NCBI GenBank assembly: GCA_002310075.1
Contig: DBXU01000028.1
Coordinates: 1-7,879 of the forward strand
From: Bacteroidales bacterium UBA1204
GTDB lineage: Bacteria > Bacteroidota > Bacteroidia > Bacteroidales > F082
DNA: 7,879 bases
Direction of reading: 5' to 3'
Positions 1-6,457 of this stretch are shown piece by piece. The notes beneath the pieces are model-generated. The model was not told the DNA's origin, searched no databases, and was given only the letters and a program-made list of their open reading frames with translations. The translations under genes were made by a program, and so were the position numbers. Within the stretch, counting starts at the first letter, position 1. Each line of letters starts with the position of its first letter.

Positions 1-32
1 TCCTCTCCTTTGGTTAATTCTTTCATATTCAT
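1..32 (-). CDS. N-terminal fragment of a gene, possibly BlaI/MecI-family regulator
   Basis: An ATG at 32-30 on the minus strand opens a frame that runs off the left edge and encodes MNMKELTKGE before the cut. A second in-frame ATG is at 26-24. In Bacteroidota, BlaI/MecI/CopY-family winged-helix repressors often begin with a similar K-x-L-T-K-x-E stretch leading into the first DNA-binding helix, so that is my best guess. Only ten complete codons are visible, which is weak evidence. The start lies 15 nt after the stop of the leucine-rich-repeat lipoprotein gene, with no terminator or promoter in the gap, so the two are probably co-transcribed. If it is BlaI-like, a BlaR1/M56-type membrane protease gene might follow outside the window. 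Confidence 0.4.
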   Translation of the reverse strand, partial: MNMKELTKGE

Positions 33-47
33 GGTTTTTATAATTAA

Positions 48-1070
48 TCAATAACTAATGTTCACGGTTTTGTTGATTTGAATCAGCCGCATTTTTTCTT
101 CGTCGGATAGGTTGAAATCGTTGTCGAGGAGAATGATCATCTCCATATTGGGTTTTTCCACAAGTTCCCAGGGAAAACGCTCCAACAAGTTGTGCTCTGC
201 GTCAAACTCATATAGTGCTTTCATTTTCGACAGGTCTGGCAACTCCAGCAGGTGGTTGAATCCCACCCCAAAGCGTTCGATGGAATCCATTTCCGTAATC
301 CACTCTGGAATGAAATGCAATTCATTGTGATGGATATAGAAATACTTCAAGCGTTTCAGGTTGCGCAAAGTGTCGGGAATTTCCTCAATCTTGTTGAACG
401 ACAGGAAAAGTTGTTGCAGGTTGTCCATGTCGCCAATGAAATCAGGGATTTCTTTGATCTTATTCTTGTAGAAATCCAAATGCTTCAAATTCTTGAAACC
501 TGCCAATTCCTGCGGGATGGTCTCAAACGCGTTGTCATAGAAAATCAAGTATCTGGTTTGTTTCAGCTCGGCAAACGACTTGGGCAAGGCACTGAGTTGG
601 TTCTTTGACAGGTTCAGGCTTTCGCAACGAAGCACACCAACATTGTCTGGGAGTTTCTTGATGCCATTGCCCGCCAACAAGACGTCTTCTACCTTAGCCA
701 AGCGGCGGATATCCCGTCTTTTCAAGTTCAGTTTGTTGAAATTCAAGTTGATTTCTTCAAGACTATCCAGCGAACTAATCCATCTGGGAATGTGTTTGAT
801 TTGGTTGCCTTCCAAATTCAATCTTTGCAGATGCTTGCAACGTTTGATGCTCGAAGGGATGCGGTCAAGACCACTATTGGTCAGTGAGAGTACCTCTATC
901 TTATTGTCTTTTGGAATGTCAAGATATTGTATTTCGGCCCTGACTACTTCGAACACAACCGCCGTATCAGGAACATAAGTCACATACTTTGTGGGGTGGG
1001 TCACGCATGATGCGAATAATCCAATCACCATTAATACCATTAATAATATTATGTGACGTTTGATAGCCAT
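48..1070 (-). CDS. Leucine-rich-repeat lipoprotein
   Basis: The 340-residue protein begins with a basic N-terminus and a hydrophobic stretch (about residues 7-20) ending in L-F-A-S-C. Cys22 is the likely lipidated residue, so it should be an envelope lipoprotein; which membrane and face cannot be read from the sequence. After a linker (23-57), residues 58-331 form about twelve tandem repeats of 22-23 residues with the pattern LxxLxLxxNxLxxIPxxLxxLxx, for example LQRLNLEGNQIKHIP at 81-95 and LKHLDFYKNKIKEIP at 195-209. Repeat 3 (104-126) and the last repeat lack the I-P pair. There is no enzymatic domain, so a binding or scaffold role is inferred; the ligand is unknown. The ATG at 1070 directly precedes the signal peptide, follows an A-rich stretch with no clear Shine-Dalgarno, and has a good promoter upstream. 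A possible regulator gene follows after 15 nt. Confidence 0.88.
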   Translation of the reverse strand: MAIKRHIILLMVLMVIGLFASCVTHPTKYVTYVPDTAVVFEVVRAEIQYLDIPKDNKIEVLSLTNSGLDRIPSSIKRCKHLQRLNLEGNQIKHIPRWISSLDSLEEINLNFNKLNLKRRDIRRLAKVEDVLLAGNGIKKLPDNVGVLRCESLNLSKNQLSALPKSFAELKQTRYLIFYDNAFETIPQELAGFKNLKHLDFYKNKIKEIPDFIGDMDNLQQLFLSFNKIEEIPDTLRNLKRLKYFYIHHNELHFIPEWITEMDSIERFGVGFNHLLELPDLSKMKALYEFDAEHNLLERFPWELVEKPNMEMIILLDNDFNLSDEEKMRLIQINKTVNISY

Positions 1071-1090
1071 TTTTGTTTGTCTTAACGCTG

Positions 1091-1098
1091 CAAATATA
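1091..1098 (-). promoter_or_regulatory. Bacteroidota-type -7 promoter element for the LRR lipoprotein gene
   Basis: On the minus strand this reads TATATTTG and is followed by CAG, matching the Bacteroidota -7 consensus TAnnTTTG. A GTTG at 1120-1117 lies 18 bp upstream and could serve as a degenerate -33 element (consensus TTTG). The element sits about 20 bp before the ATG at 1070, implying a very short leader. Confidence 0.6.
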
Positions 1099-1275
1099 GA
1101 TAACTTTTTGAATATACAACTAAAAAATTAGTTTATTTATTGTATTTTTCGGTATATTTTTTATATATTATTGATTTTCAATATGTTTTTACAGGATTTT
1201 TTTTAGATTTCTTGCGATGCAATCCGATAATTCCATATTTTTTGAAAAAATCCGTTTCGTTTCACGAATTATTCC

Positions 1276-1283
1276 TATTTTTG
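1276..1283 (+). promoter_or_regulatory. -7 promoter element for tRNA-Thr
   Basis: TATTTTTG followed by CAG matches the Bacteroidota -7 consensus TAnnTTTG and ends 16 nt before the mature tRNA 5' end. The -33 element is poor: TTTC at 1255-1258 is the nearest candidate. The preceding stretch from about 1120 to 1260 is very AT-rich and shows no coding signal. Confidence 0.6.
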
Positions 1284-1299
1284 CAGTCTCAATTGAGAT

Positions 1300-1372
<73 letters not shown>

Positions 1373-1380
1373 CAGGATAA

Positions 1381-1419
1381 AAAAGAAAAGGCTGACACGA
1401 TGTGTCAGCCTTTTCTTTT
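1381..1419. terminator. Bidirectional intrinsic terminator between convergent tRNA genes
   Basis: A perfect 18-bp inverted repeat has a 3-nt loop (GAT, 1399-1401). The GC-richer core is GGCTGACAC (1390-1398) paired with GTGTCAGCC (1402-1410). It is flanked by AAAAGAAAA (1381-1389) and TTTTCTTTT (1411-1419), with further T residues after it on the plus strand. On either strand the transcript ends in a stem followed by a U-rich tract, so the hairpin can stop tRNA-Thr transcription rightward and tRNA-Cys transcription leftward. It begins 8 nt after tRNA-Thr and ends 3 nt from the 3' end of tRNA-Cys. Confidence 0.9.
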
Positions 1420-1422
1420 TTG

Positions 1423-1493
1423 AGGTACCTGGCGGACTCGAACCGCCGTCCCCGGTTTTGCAGACCGATCCCTAACCACTCGGGCAAGGTACC
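1423..1493 (-). tRNA. tRNA-Cys, anticodon GCA
   Basis: Read on the minus strand, the acceptor arm GGTACCT (1493-1487) pairs perfectly with AGGTACC (1430-1424). The D arm has a CCC/GGG stem with loop GAGTGGTTA. The anticodon stem TCGGT/ACCGG encloses loop CTGCAAA, giving anticodon GCA for cysteine codons. The T arm is GGCGG/CCGCC around TTCGAGT. The discriminator is U (position 1423), a known cysteine identity element together with GCA. CCA is not encoded. The gene is the convergent partner of tRNA-Thr, and its 3' end is 3 nt from the shared hairpin terminator. Confidence 0.95.
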
Positions 1494-1574
1494 CTTTAAC
1501 TTCGTTGAAATGCTTTGCATTGACTAACGTCGAATCTGTGATTTCAGCGTAGCCAATCTTGCGAATTGCGGCTG
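1494..1574 (-). other. Long 5' leader of tRNA-Cys
   Basis: About 80 nt separate the -7 element from the mature tRNA-Cys 5' end. The stretch contains no second tRNA and no convincing open frame. It includes a small perfect hairpin, AATGC with GCATT around a 3-nt loop (1509-1521), and a possible AGCC/GGCT stem near its beginning. It is presumably removed by RNase P; no function can be assigned. Confidence 0.4.
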
Positions 1575-1582
1575 CAAAGATA
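1575..1582 (-). promoter_or_regulatory. -7 promoter element for tRNA-Cys
   Basis: On the minus strand this reads TATCTTTG followed by CAG, matching TAnnTTTG. A CTTG at 1604-1601, 18 bp upstream, may act as a weak -33 element. No terminator hairpin separates it from the stop of the membrane-protein gene at 1621, so read-through from that gene into tRNA-Cys is possible. Confidence 0.55.
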
Positions 1583-1620
1583 CATCTTTTTTTGAACATA
1601 CAAGGGATGCGTGAAATTTT

Positions 1621-3030
1621 TTATGCCAAGCCTCGTGCCGAAATCTTCAGCCAATTCCATGTGAACAATGCAGCAAAGAGCACAAAGCAGTATACGTAGA
1701 AGAGCTTCATGTCCTTATGCCGCAGATGGGTCATCGCATACGCCGCCATCAATACAAGCATGGGTATCGCCGGCTCGTGATAACGCTCTGAATTGGCAGC
1801 AAACGAAAACATGATGAGACCCAAATAAGACAATTCATAGGCTCCAATCAGGCTGAAATCACGCCATTTCCTCTGCCTGAAAGCGATTACGATGGCAAGC
1901 ATCGCAAAAAAAGCCAAGAAATTCTTTAAATAGGTGCTTCCATGGATCATCTTGTTATGTTCGGGAGCTTTTTCGACCATTGGTGCCAATGGCAGTACGA
2001 AAGCACCTGGCCATAGATATTTGTTTTGCGCCAATTCAAAATGTCTCATGCCTTCCTTTTCATATTTTTCGGTTTGGTAGTTGATTTCCGTAAACCGAAC
2101 TTTGTATATGATTTTCATCTCCCCTCCCACCTTGGTGAACAAAAAAACCAACAGTATTACGAACGTTGCCACTACCGTGATAATCCTGTTACTTTTTTTG
2201 ATGTATTCCTTTGGTGAAAAAACAACGAACACAAGGAATGCAAATATCAAACACATGCCTATGATGGTCCTGAAACCAAAAGTCAAACCCGTCAATAGAA
2301 TAGGACAAAGTATGTTCCAAACAGTATATTTTTTACTCCGGATAAGATAATCCATACGTTCAAGTGCCAAAACGGAGAGAAAGATCATCTCCATTTCTTT
2401 GGTATGGAGCCCCGCCATTTGGATGAAAATAGGCATAAAGACACACATCACGGCGGCCAAACGACCCGTCCGCTCTCCGAAAGACCTTGTTCCCAGTCGA
2501 TAGACAACAAGGCAGAGGTAGGCGCTCATCAAAGCCTTCAACAACCGAGGCGTCAGCAGGCTACGGCCAAATATGGAATAGATCAACGTCAACCAAAGCA
2601 CATACCCTTGATCGGAATAACCCATGGTGTAGGCGTTGAGATATTTGAAAATATATGCAATTTGGCCATGACGAACACATTGTGAAAGATAGACCGCTGT
2701 CTTATGGTATCCCAGACTATCTGCAGCATGATATTCAAATGCAATGCCTGTCTGATAATAATAGTAATACGAAATCAAAACGACATATGCTACTCTGATG
2801 ACGAGGGCTATCAAGAAAAGAGTCCAACGAAACCTCTTCTGTTCCATGTCTTTCCACCATGGATAAAAATAAAGGGTCATCAAGAAGAAAAACAGCACTT
2901 CTCCTACGCCCCATAAAATCCACTTTACCTGCAGCGCATGTTCACGAAATGCCACAGTGACCACAAGTAACGCCAACAAATAGACGCCGATGCCAAAGAG
3001 GGAGATGTGTCGAAGGAGTTTTTTTGTCAT
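1621..3030 (-). CDS. Polytopic membrane protein, probable GT-C-fold glycosyltransferase
   Basis: The 469-residue protein is strongly hydrophobic, with roughly a dozen predicted membrane segments (for example about 10-29, 36-56, 70-90, 190-207, 283-299, 370-384, 395-412 and 443-458). The layout resembles GT39/ArnT/PMT-like GT-C enzymes that transfer sugars from polyprenyl-phosphate donors. Signs are the acidic motif H-A-A-D-S-L-G-Y (101-108, Asp104 a candidate catalytic acid) in the long loop after the third segment, and the late S-E-R-Y-H-E-P-A-I-P motif (414-423) before a hydrophobic segment. Donor and acceptor are unknown; a role in surface polysaccharide or protein O-glycosylation is inference. 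The start at 3030 has no Shine-Dalgarno, and the preceding gene's terminator lies only 11 nt upstream with no promoter visible. A polymerase/ligase-type polysaccharide protein is a less likely alternative. Confidence 0.7.
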   Translation of the reverse strand: MTKKLLRHISLFGIGVYLLALLVVTVAFREHALQVKWILWGVGEVLFFFLMTLYFYPWWKDMEQKRFRWTLFLIALVIRVAYVVLISYYYYYQTGIAFEYHAADSLGYHKTAVYLSQCVRHGQIAYIFKYLNAYTMGYSDQGYVLWLTLIYSIFGRSLLTPRLLKALMSAYLCLVVYRLGTRSFGERTGRLAAVMCVFMPIFIQMAGLHTKEMEMIFLSVLALERMDYLIRSKKYTVWNILCPILLTGLTFGFRTIIGMCLIFAFLVFVVFSPKEYIKKSNRIITVVATFVILLVFLFTKVGGEMKIIYKVRFTEINYQTEKYEKEGMRHFELAQNKYLWPGAFVLPLAPMVEKAPEHNKMIHGSTYLKNFLAFFAMLAIVIAFRQRKWRDFSLIGAYELSYLGLIMFSFAANSERYHEPAIPMLVLMAAYAMTHLRHKDMKLFYVYCFVLFAALFTWNWLKISARGLA

Positions 3031-3041
3031 TGTGAGTAGCT

Positions 3042-3080
3042 TGAAAAACGAAGAGACGCAACATATTGCGTCTCTTCGTT
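3042..3080 (-). terminator. Intrinsic terminator after the BACON lipoprotein gene
   Basis: A perfect 15-bp stem, AACGAAGAGACGCAA (3047-3061) with its exact complement at 3066-3080, encloses a 4-nt loop. On the minus strand the stem is followed by a run of five T residues. It starts 6 nt after the lipoprotein stop codon and ends about 11 nt before the next gene's ATG at 3030. Confidence 0.85.
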
Positions 3081-3086
3081 ATGTCA

Positions 3087-3905
3087 TTAATCCATATTGA
3101 AAATGGGGCCGCCTTTTTTGTGTTTGGCGAAAACCTGCTTGCGCGTCATGATCTCACGAAGCTCTTGTGGTGTGATATCACCTACCTTTCTCAAATCAGC
3201 ACGTTCCCAATAGTTCTCTTTCCATTCATGCATGAAACGGAATAAAGAATCGCTTGCGGTCAATACGTTGCAGTCGTAACTCTCTGGGGCGCCCTCAATG
3301 GTTTCAAACTCAAAGTGCATAATTTGATTGATCGGATTATACTCATAATCAAACAACCAAAAAGCAACTGTGTCGGTATGATGGTCGCGTTGTATACCTA
3401 TTGTATCTAAGAAATACAAATGATAACCCGTGGTAGTATCATAGGGATCGTAGGAAGAATTTTGATAAGTATCCTCGATGATTTCCCCATAATAGTCTGT
3501 GTTCCAATGTTCTACTCTCATCACGCCAAATATCTTGTTGATAATGCCGTCAAAATCGAGTTTGTTTTGCGAAACAAAGACTGTGCGACGGATATGTCCT
3601 TTAGGAGAGGTGACCACGAAAGACGAACTTCTGAAGTCACTACCTTCCAGAGGTTCCACGGTCACGGTGATGGTGCCGTCTTTTTTCCCTGTCGTGGGAG
3701 TAACTGTATACCAAGTTGCATCGTCGTTCTGGGTAACGGTCCATTCACAGTTGGCCGTAACTTCAATGGTTTTGGAGCCGGCTTCCAAGCCGAACCAAAC
3801 GTCTTGGGTATTGACATGGAGGTCATCAGGGCCTTTGCAACCAACAAAACACATGGTTACCACGGCCAACAAAGCCGCCATAAGAAAATGGGTTCTTTTT
3901 TTCAT
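3087..3905 (-). CDS. BACON-domain lipoprotein with uncharacterised C-terminal region
   Basis: The 272-residue protein has a lipoprotein signal (MKKRTHFLMAALLAVVTMCFVGC), so Cys23 should be lipidated. Residues about 28-114 look like one BACON domain (Bacteroidetes-associated carbohydrate-binding, often N-terminal). The signs are a beta-rich stretch with A-N-C-E-W-T-V (51-57), W65 and T-V-T-P (67-70), K-K-D-G-T-I-T-V-T-V (74-83) and the closing V-F-V-S-Q (109-113). Such domains are thought to bind glycans or mucin, or to act as spacers on surface proteins. The remainder (about 118-272) is rich in Asp, Tyr, Trp and His and matches no family I can name; no hydrolase motif is visible. The gene has its own -7 element in the 42-nt gap after rnr and a strong terminator after its stop, so it looks monocistronic. 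Glycan binding at the cell surface is inference. Confidence 0.8.
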   Translation of the reverse strand: MKKRTHFLMAALLAVVTMCFVGCKGPDDLHVNTQDVWFGLEAGSKTIEVTANCEWTVTQNDDATWYTVTPTTGKKDGTITVTVEPLEGSDFRSSSFVVTSPKGHIRRTVFVSQNKLDFDGIINKIFGVMRVEHWNTDYYGEIIEDTYQNSSYDPYDTTTGYHLYFLDTIGIQRDHHTDTVAFWLFDYEYNPINQIMHFEFETIEGAPESYDCNVLTASDSLFRFMHEWKENYWERADLRKVGDITPQELREIMTRKQVFAKHKKGGPIFNMD

Positions 3906-3928
3906 ATCGTATTATTTTAATTCGTCTG

Positions 3929-3936
3929 CAAAATTA
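3929..3936 (-). promoter_or_regulatory. -7 promoter element for the BACON lipoprotein gene
   Basis: On the minus strand this reads TAATTTTG followed by CAG, matching TAnnTTTG. It sits 23 bp before the ATG at 3905, in the short gap after rnr. No good -33 TTTG is visible; an upstream element would fall within the last rnr codons. Confidence 0.5.
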
Positions 3937-3947
3937 CATATAATTTT

Positions 3948-6155
3948 TCAATATCTGCCTTTTTTCTGTTTTGTCTTCTTGGAAGGTCTAGGTGTATCGG
4001 CAAGCATTTCAAAGTCCATCTTACGTTTGAAAAGGTCGACGGACTTAACGCGGACACGGACTTCATCGCCCAATTGGATGACACGACCTGTTTCCTCTCC
4101 TATAACCCTAAAGTTGTCATCATCGAGGTAATAATAATCCCCGGGGAGGTCTTCATAGCGTACCATACCCTCGCACTTGTTTCCCTTAAGCTCAACAAAC
4201 AGACCCCACTTGCTGACGCCTGAAACCAAGCCTTCAAACACCTGCCCGATTTTATCCTGCAGGTATTCAGCTTGTTTGTATTTCACCGATTGGCGTTCCA
4301 TTTCTTCGGCCTGCTTTTCCATTTCGCTGGCATGCACACACATTTCCTCATATTCTTTCTGGTTGACCGAACCTTGGTTTTCAATCAGGTAGCGTTCAAT
4401 TAATCGATGCACCATCAAATCGGGATAGCGTCGGATGGGAGAGGTAAAATGCGTGTAATAATCGAAAGCCAATCCATAATGGCCGATATTGTCGGTGGAA
4501 TAAACAGCTTTAGCCATGGTGCGCACCGCAACCGTTTCGATAAGATTCTTCTCACCCTTGCCATCCACGTCTTCAAACAACTTGTTGTAAGAACGTACCA
4601 ACGTATTTCGATTGCTTATGTCCATGGTATATCCAAGGCGCGAAAGCAACAAAATGAATTTGTTGAGTTTCTCAGGGTTGGGCTCATCATGGACACGGTA
4701 AACAAACGTATAATTTTTCCATTTGCTGTCGGGCTTGCCAAAGGTCTCCGCAACGGTACGGTTGGCTAGCAACATGAAGTCCTCGATCAGTTCGTGCGAT
4801 TCGTTTTGTACACGAACGTAGGTGTCAACGGGTTTTTTATTTTCATCAAGGATGAATTTTACCTCTTCCGTGTGGAAATTAATACTACCAGCTGCCATCC
4901 TTTTTTCACGAAGTTTTGTAGCCAAAGCATTGAATGTCAGTATCTCTTCTTTAAAGTCACCTTCTCCCCCTTCAATGATGGCTTGCACTTCCTCGTAGGT
5001 GTAACGACGACACGACTTGATGATGGTCTTTCCAATCCAATGATTGTATATCTTGGCTTCATCGTCCATCTCGAAAACGGCTGAAAAGGTTAACTTCTCC
5101 TCGTCGGGACGAAGTGAACATACGTTGTTGCACAACTTTTCAGGAAGCATAGGAATGGTGCGGTCGACAAGATACACAGAGGTGCCTCTTTCGAAAGCCT
5201 CTTTGTCGATGGCAGAGCCAACTCTGACATAATGCGACACATCGGCGATATGGACACCCAATTCCCAATGCCCGTTAGGCAGTTTCTGCAATGAGATGGC
5301 ATCGTCAAAATCCTTGGCATCCATCGGGTCGATGGTGACGGTGAACACTTTGCGGAAATCGCGACGCTTCCTGATTTCCTCGTTAGGGATTCTATCAGAA
5401 ATTCTGTTGGCCTCCTTCTCCACTTCTTCAGGAAATTCTATCGGATAATCGTGAGTGGCAAGGATAGACTCCATTTCAACGTCGTTTTCTCCAGGCTTGC
5501 CCAACACGCGGGTAATCTCACCAAAGGGGTTGCCTGAGCCGTCGGGCCAGTCGACCAAATGGACAATCACTTTCTGACCGTCCTTGGCACCATGCAAATC
5601 GCCTCGTGGAATAAAAATGTCGACAGGCATCCAATCCACGTCGGGACGGACGTATACATAACCATGAGAGATGGTTAGGACACCCACAAAATCAGTATGT
5701 TTGCGTTCCAAGATCTCGACAATCTCACCTTCGGGCTTTGAGTTATTACGCTTGGGAAACATGGCCACGCGCACCCGGTCGCCATGTAGCGCTTTGTAGG
5801 TGTTGTTGGCGGCAATGAAAACATCTTCGCCTTCTCCATCGTCACGCACAACATAAGCCTTCCCTGTCGACTTCATTTCAACTGTACCATCCACATATTG
5901 GTTCTTGTGCCCGTATTGCAACAGCCCAGCCTTGCTCATCACATAACGGAATGGACGTTCTTCGATAAGCAAACCGTCTTTTTCCAACTGTATCAACAGA
6001 TTATACACCACGTCTTTTCCAGCTTGGTCCCTGATTCCCATAGCTTTACAAATCTGTTTATAGTTTTTGGGTCTAAATGGTTCGTCGGCAAAAATGCCGA
6101 GTATCACTTCTGTAAACACACTCAGTTTGTTCTCTATTTTTTTCTTTTTTGCCAT
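3948..6155 (-). CDS. rnr: Ribonuclease R (3'-5' exoribonuclease, RNB family)
   Basis: RNase R degrades structured RNA processively from the 3' end in mRNA and rRNA turnover. With the start at 6155 the protein is 735 residues, somewhat shorter than E. coli RNase R (813). A winged-helix-like N-terminus (about 10-75) is followed by cold-shock OB domains (about 85-235) and the RNB catalytic domain (about 260-590), containing T-I-D-P-M-D-A-K-D-F-D-D. Its Asp276, 282, 284 and 285 correspond to the metal-binding acidic residues. Further RNB signatures are H-I-A-D-V-S-H-Y (302-309) and H-F-T-S-P-I-R-R-Y-P-D (569-579). An S1 domain (about 636-717) includes S-K-W-G-L-F-V-E. The tail is short and lysine-rich. 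The frame is open upstream to an ATG at 6257, but that would add 34 untypical residues spanning the promoter; MAKKKK at 6155 is the better start. Confidence 0.96.
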   Translation of the reverse strand: MAKKKKIENKLSVFTEVILGIFADEPFRPKNYKQICKAMGIRDQAGKDVVYNLLIQLEKDGLLIEERPFRYVMSKAGLLQYGHKNQYVDGTVEMKSTGKAYVVRDDGEGEDVFIAANNTYKALHGDRVRVAMFPKRNNSKPEGEIVEILERKHTDFVGVLTISHGYVYVRPDVDWMPVDIFIPRGDLHGAKDGQKVIVHLVDWPDGSGNPFGEITRVLGKPGENDVEMESILATHDYPIEFPEEVEKEANRISDRIPNEEIRKRRDFRKVFTVTIDPMDAKDFDDAISLQKLPNGHWELGVHIADVSHYVRVGSAIDKEAFERGTSVYLVDRTIPMLPEKLCNNVCSLRPDEEKLTFSAVFEMDDEAKIYNHWIGKTIIKSCRRYTYEEVQAIIEGGEGDFKEEILTFNALATKLREKRMAAGSINFHTEEVKFILDENKKPVDTYVRVQNESHELIEDFMLLANRTVAETFGKPDSKWKNYTFVYRVHDEPNPEKLNKFILLLSRLGYTMDISNRNTLVRSYNKLFEDVDGKGEKNLIETVAVRTMAKAVYSTDNIGHYGLAFDYYTHFTSPIRRYPDLMVHRLIERYLIENQGSVNQKEYEEMCVHASEMEKQAEEMERQSVKYKQAEYLQDKIGQVFEGLVSGVSKWGLFVELKGNKCEGMVRYEDLPGDYYYLDDDNFRVIGEETGRVIQLGDEVRVRVKSVDLFKRKMDFEMLADTPRPSKKTKQKKGRY

Positions 6156-6197
6156 ATGAATTGTGTCTTTTTTGTCCGTTTTTTCAAATTTCAACTG

Positions 6198-6205
6198 CAA
6201 AAATA
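6198..6205 (-). promoter_or_regulatory. -7 promoter element for rnr
   Basis: On the minus strand this reads TATTTTTG followed by CAG, matching TAnnTTTG, and lies 42 bp before the chosen rnr ATG at 6155. No clear -33 TTTG is seen at the usual spacing. Its position inside the extended rnr frame argues against the upstream ATG at 6257 as the start. Confidence 0.6.
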
Positions 6206-6225
6206 AATAAATCATACGATTAGCG

Positions 6226-6246
6226 TGTTGATAATTTTGTTGATAA
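6226..6246. repeat. Tandem pair of DnaA-box-like 9-mers
   Basis: The 9-mer TGTTGATAA occurs at 6226-6234 and again at 6238-6246, with a 12-bp start-to-start distance. Its complement TTATCAACA differs from the E. coli DnaA box TTATCCACA at one base. The pair lies in the divergent region, about 20 bp upstream of the rnr -7 element and about 40 bp upstream of the nrdD -7 element. DnaA binding is conjecture in an AT-rich region. Confidence 0.4.
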
Positions 6247-6262
6247 AAAAACGGCAAATTAA

Positions 6263-6295
6263 TTTGAGAACGACACCATTTTTATCATACCTTTG
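6263..6295 (+). promoter_or_regulatory. Promoter for the riboswitch-nrdD transcript
   Basis: TTTG at 6263-6266 (-33 type) and TACCTTTG at 6288-6295 (-7 type, TAnnTTTG) are separated by 21 bp. This is the best two-part Bacteroidota promoter in the window. Transcription would begin about 5-10 nt later, right at the first strand of the riboswitch P1 helix. Confidence 0.7.
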
Positions 6296-6299
6296 CAAA

Positions 6300-6457
6300 G
6301 CAAGGTTTTTCAAAGAAGATTAATACGGAACCCTGTGAAAATCAGGGATTATGTCCGTAATCGTGAGCTCTGAAACACGCTGAATATCCTCTTCTTCGAT
6401 TCCGGATGCGGGCGAGAAGACTATTTGGTTGGGAGTAAGTCAGGAGACCTACCTTGA
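6300..6457 (+). ncRNA. Cobalamin (B12) riboswitch
   Basis: The conserved B12 box is present as AGTCAGGAGACCTACC at 6438-6453. The closing helix forms between CAAGGT (6301-6306) and ACCTTG (6451-6456). The central arm shows ACGGA (6325-6329) with TCCGT (6354-6358), enclosing CCCTG (6331-6335) with CAGGG (6343-6347). A hairpin CGTG/CACG (6362-6365 with 6376-6379) is the likely P5-L5. A further arm pairs TCTTCT (6390-6395) with AGAAGA (6415-6420). Order and spacing fit the cobalamin aptamer. It lies in the leader of nrdD and should lower nrdD expression when adenosylcobalamin is plentiful. No terminator with a U tract is visible between the aptamer and the ATG, so control of translation is more likely than termination; this is inference. 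Confidence 0.9.

Noticed and set aside
112..978. Plus-strand frames opposite the LRR gene
   Set aside because: They are antisense to a gene with twelve clear repeats and have no independent support.
3420..4131. Two overlapping plus-strand frames of 166 and 210 codons
   Set aside because: They lie antisense to the BACON lipoprotein gene and the 3' end of rnr, contain no recognisable domain and have no promoter or start signal.
6156..6257. N-terminal extension of RNase R to the upstream ATG at 6257
   Set aside because: The 34 extra residues do not resemble RNase R, and they span the rnr -7 element and one DnaA-like repeat. The MAKKKK start at 6155 fits the family.
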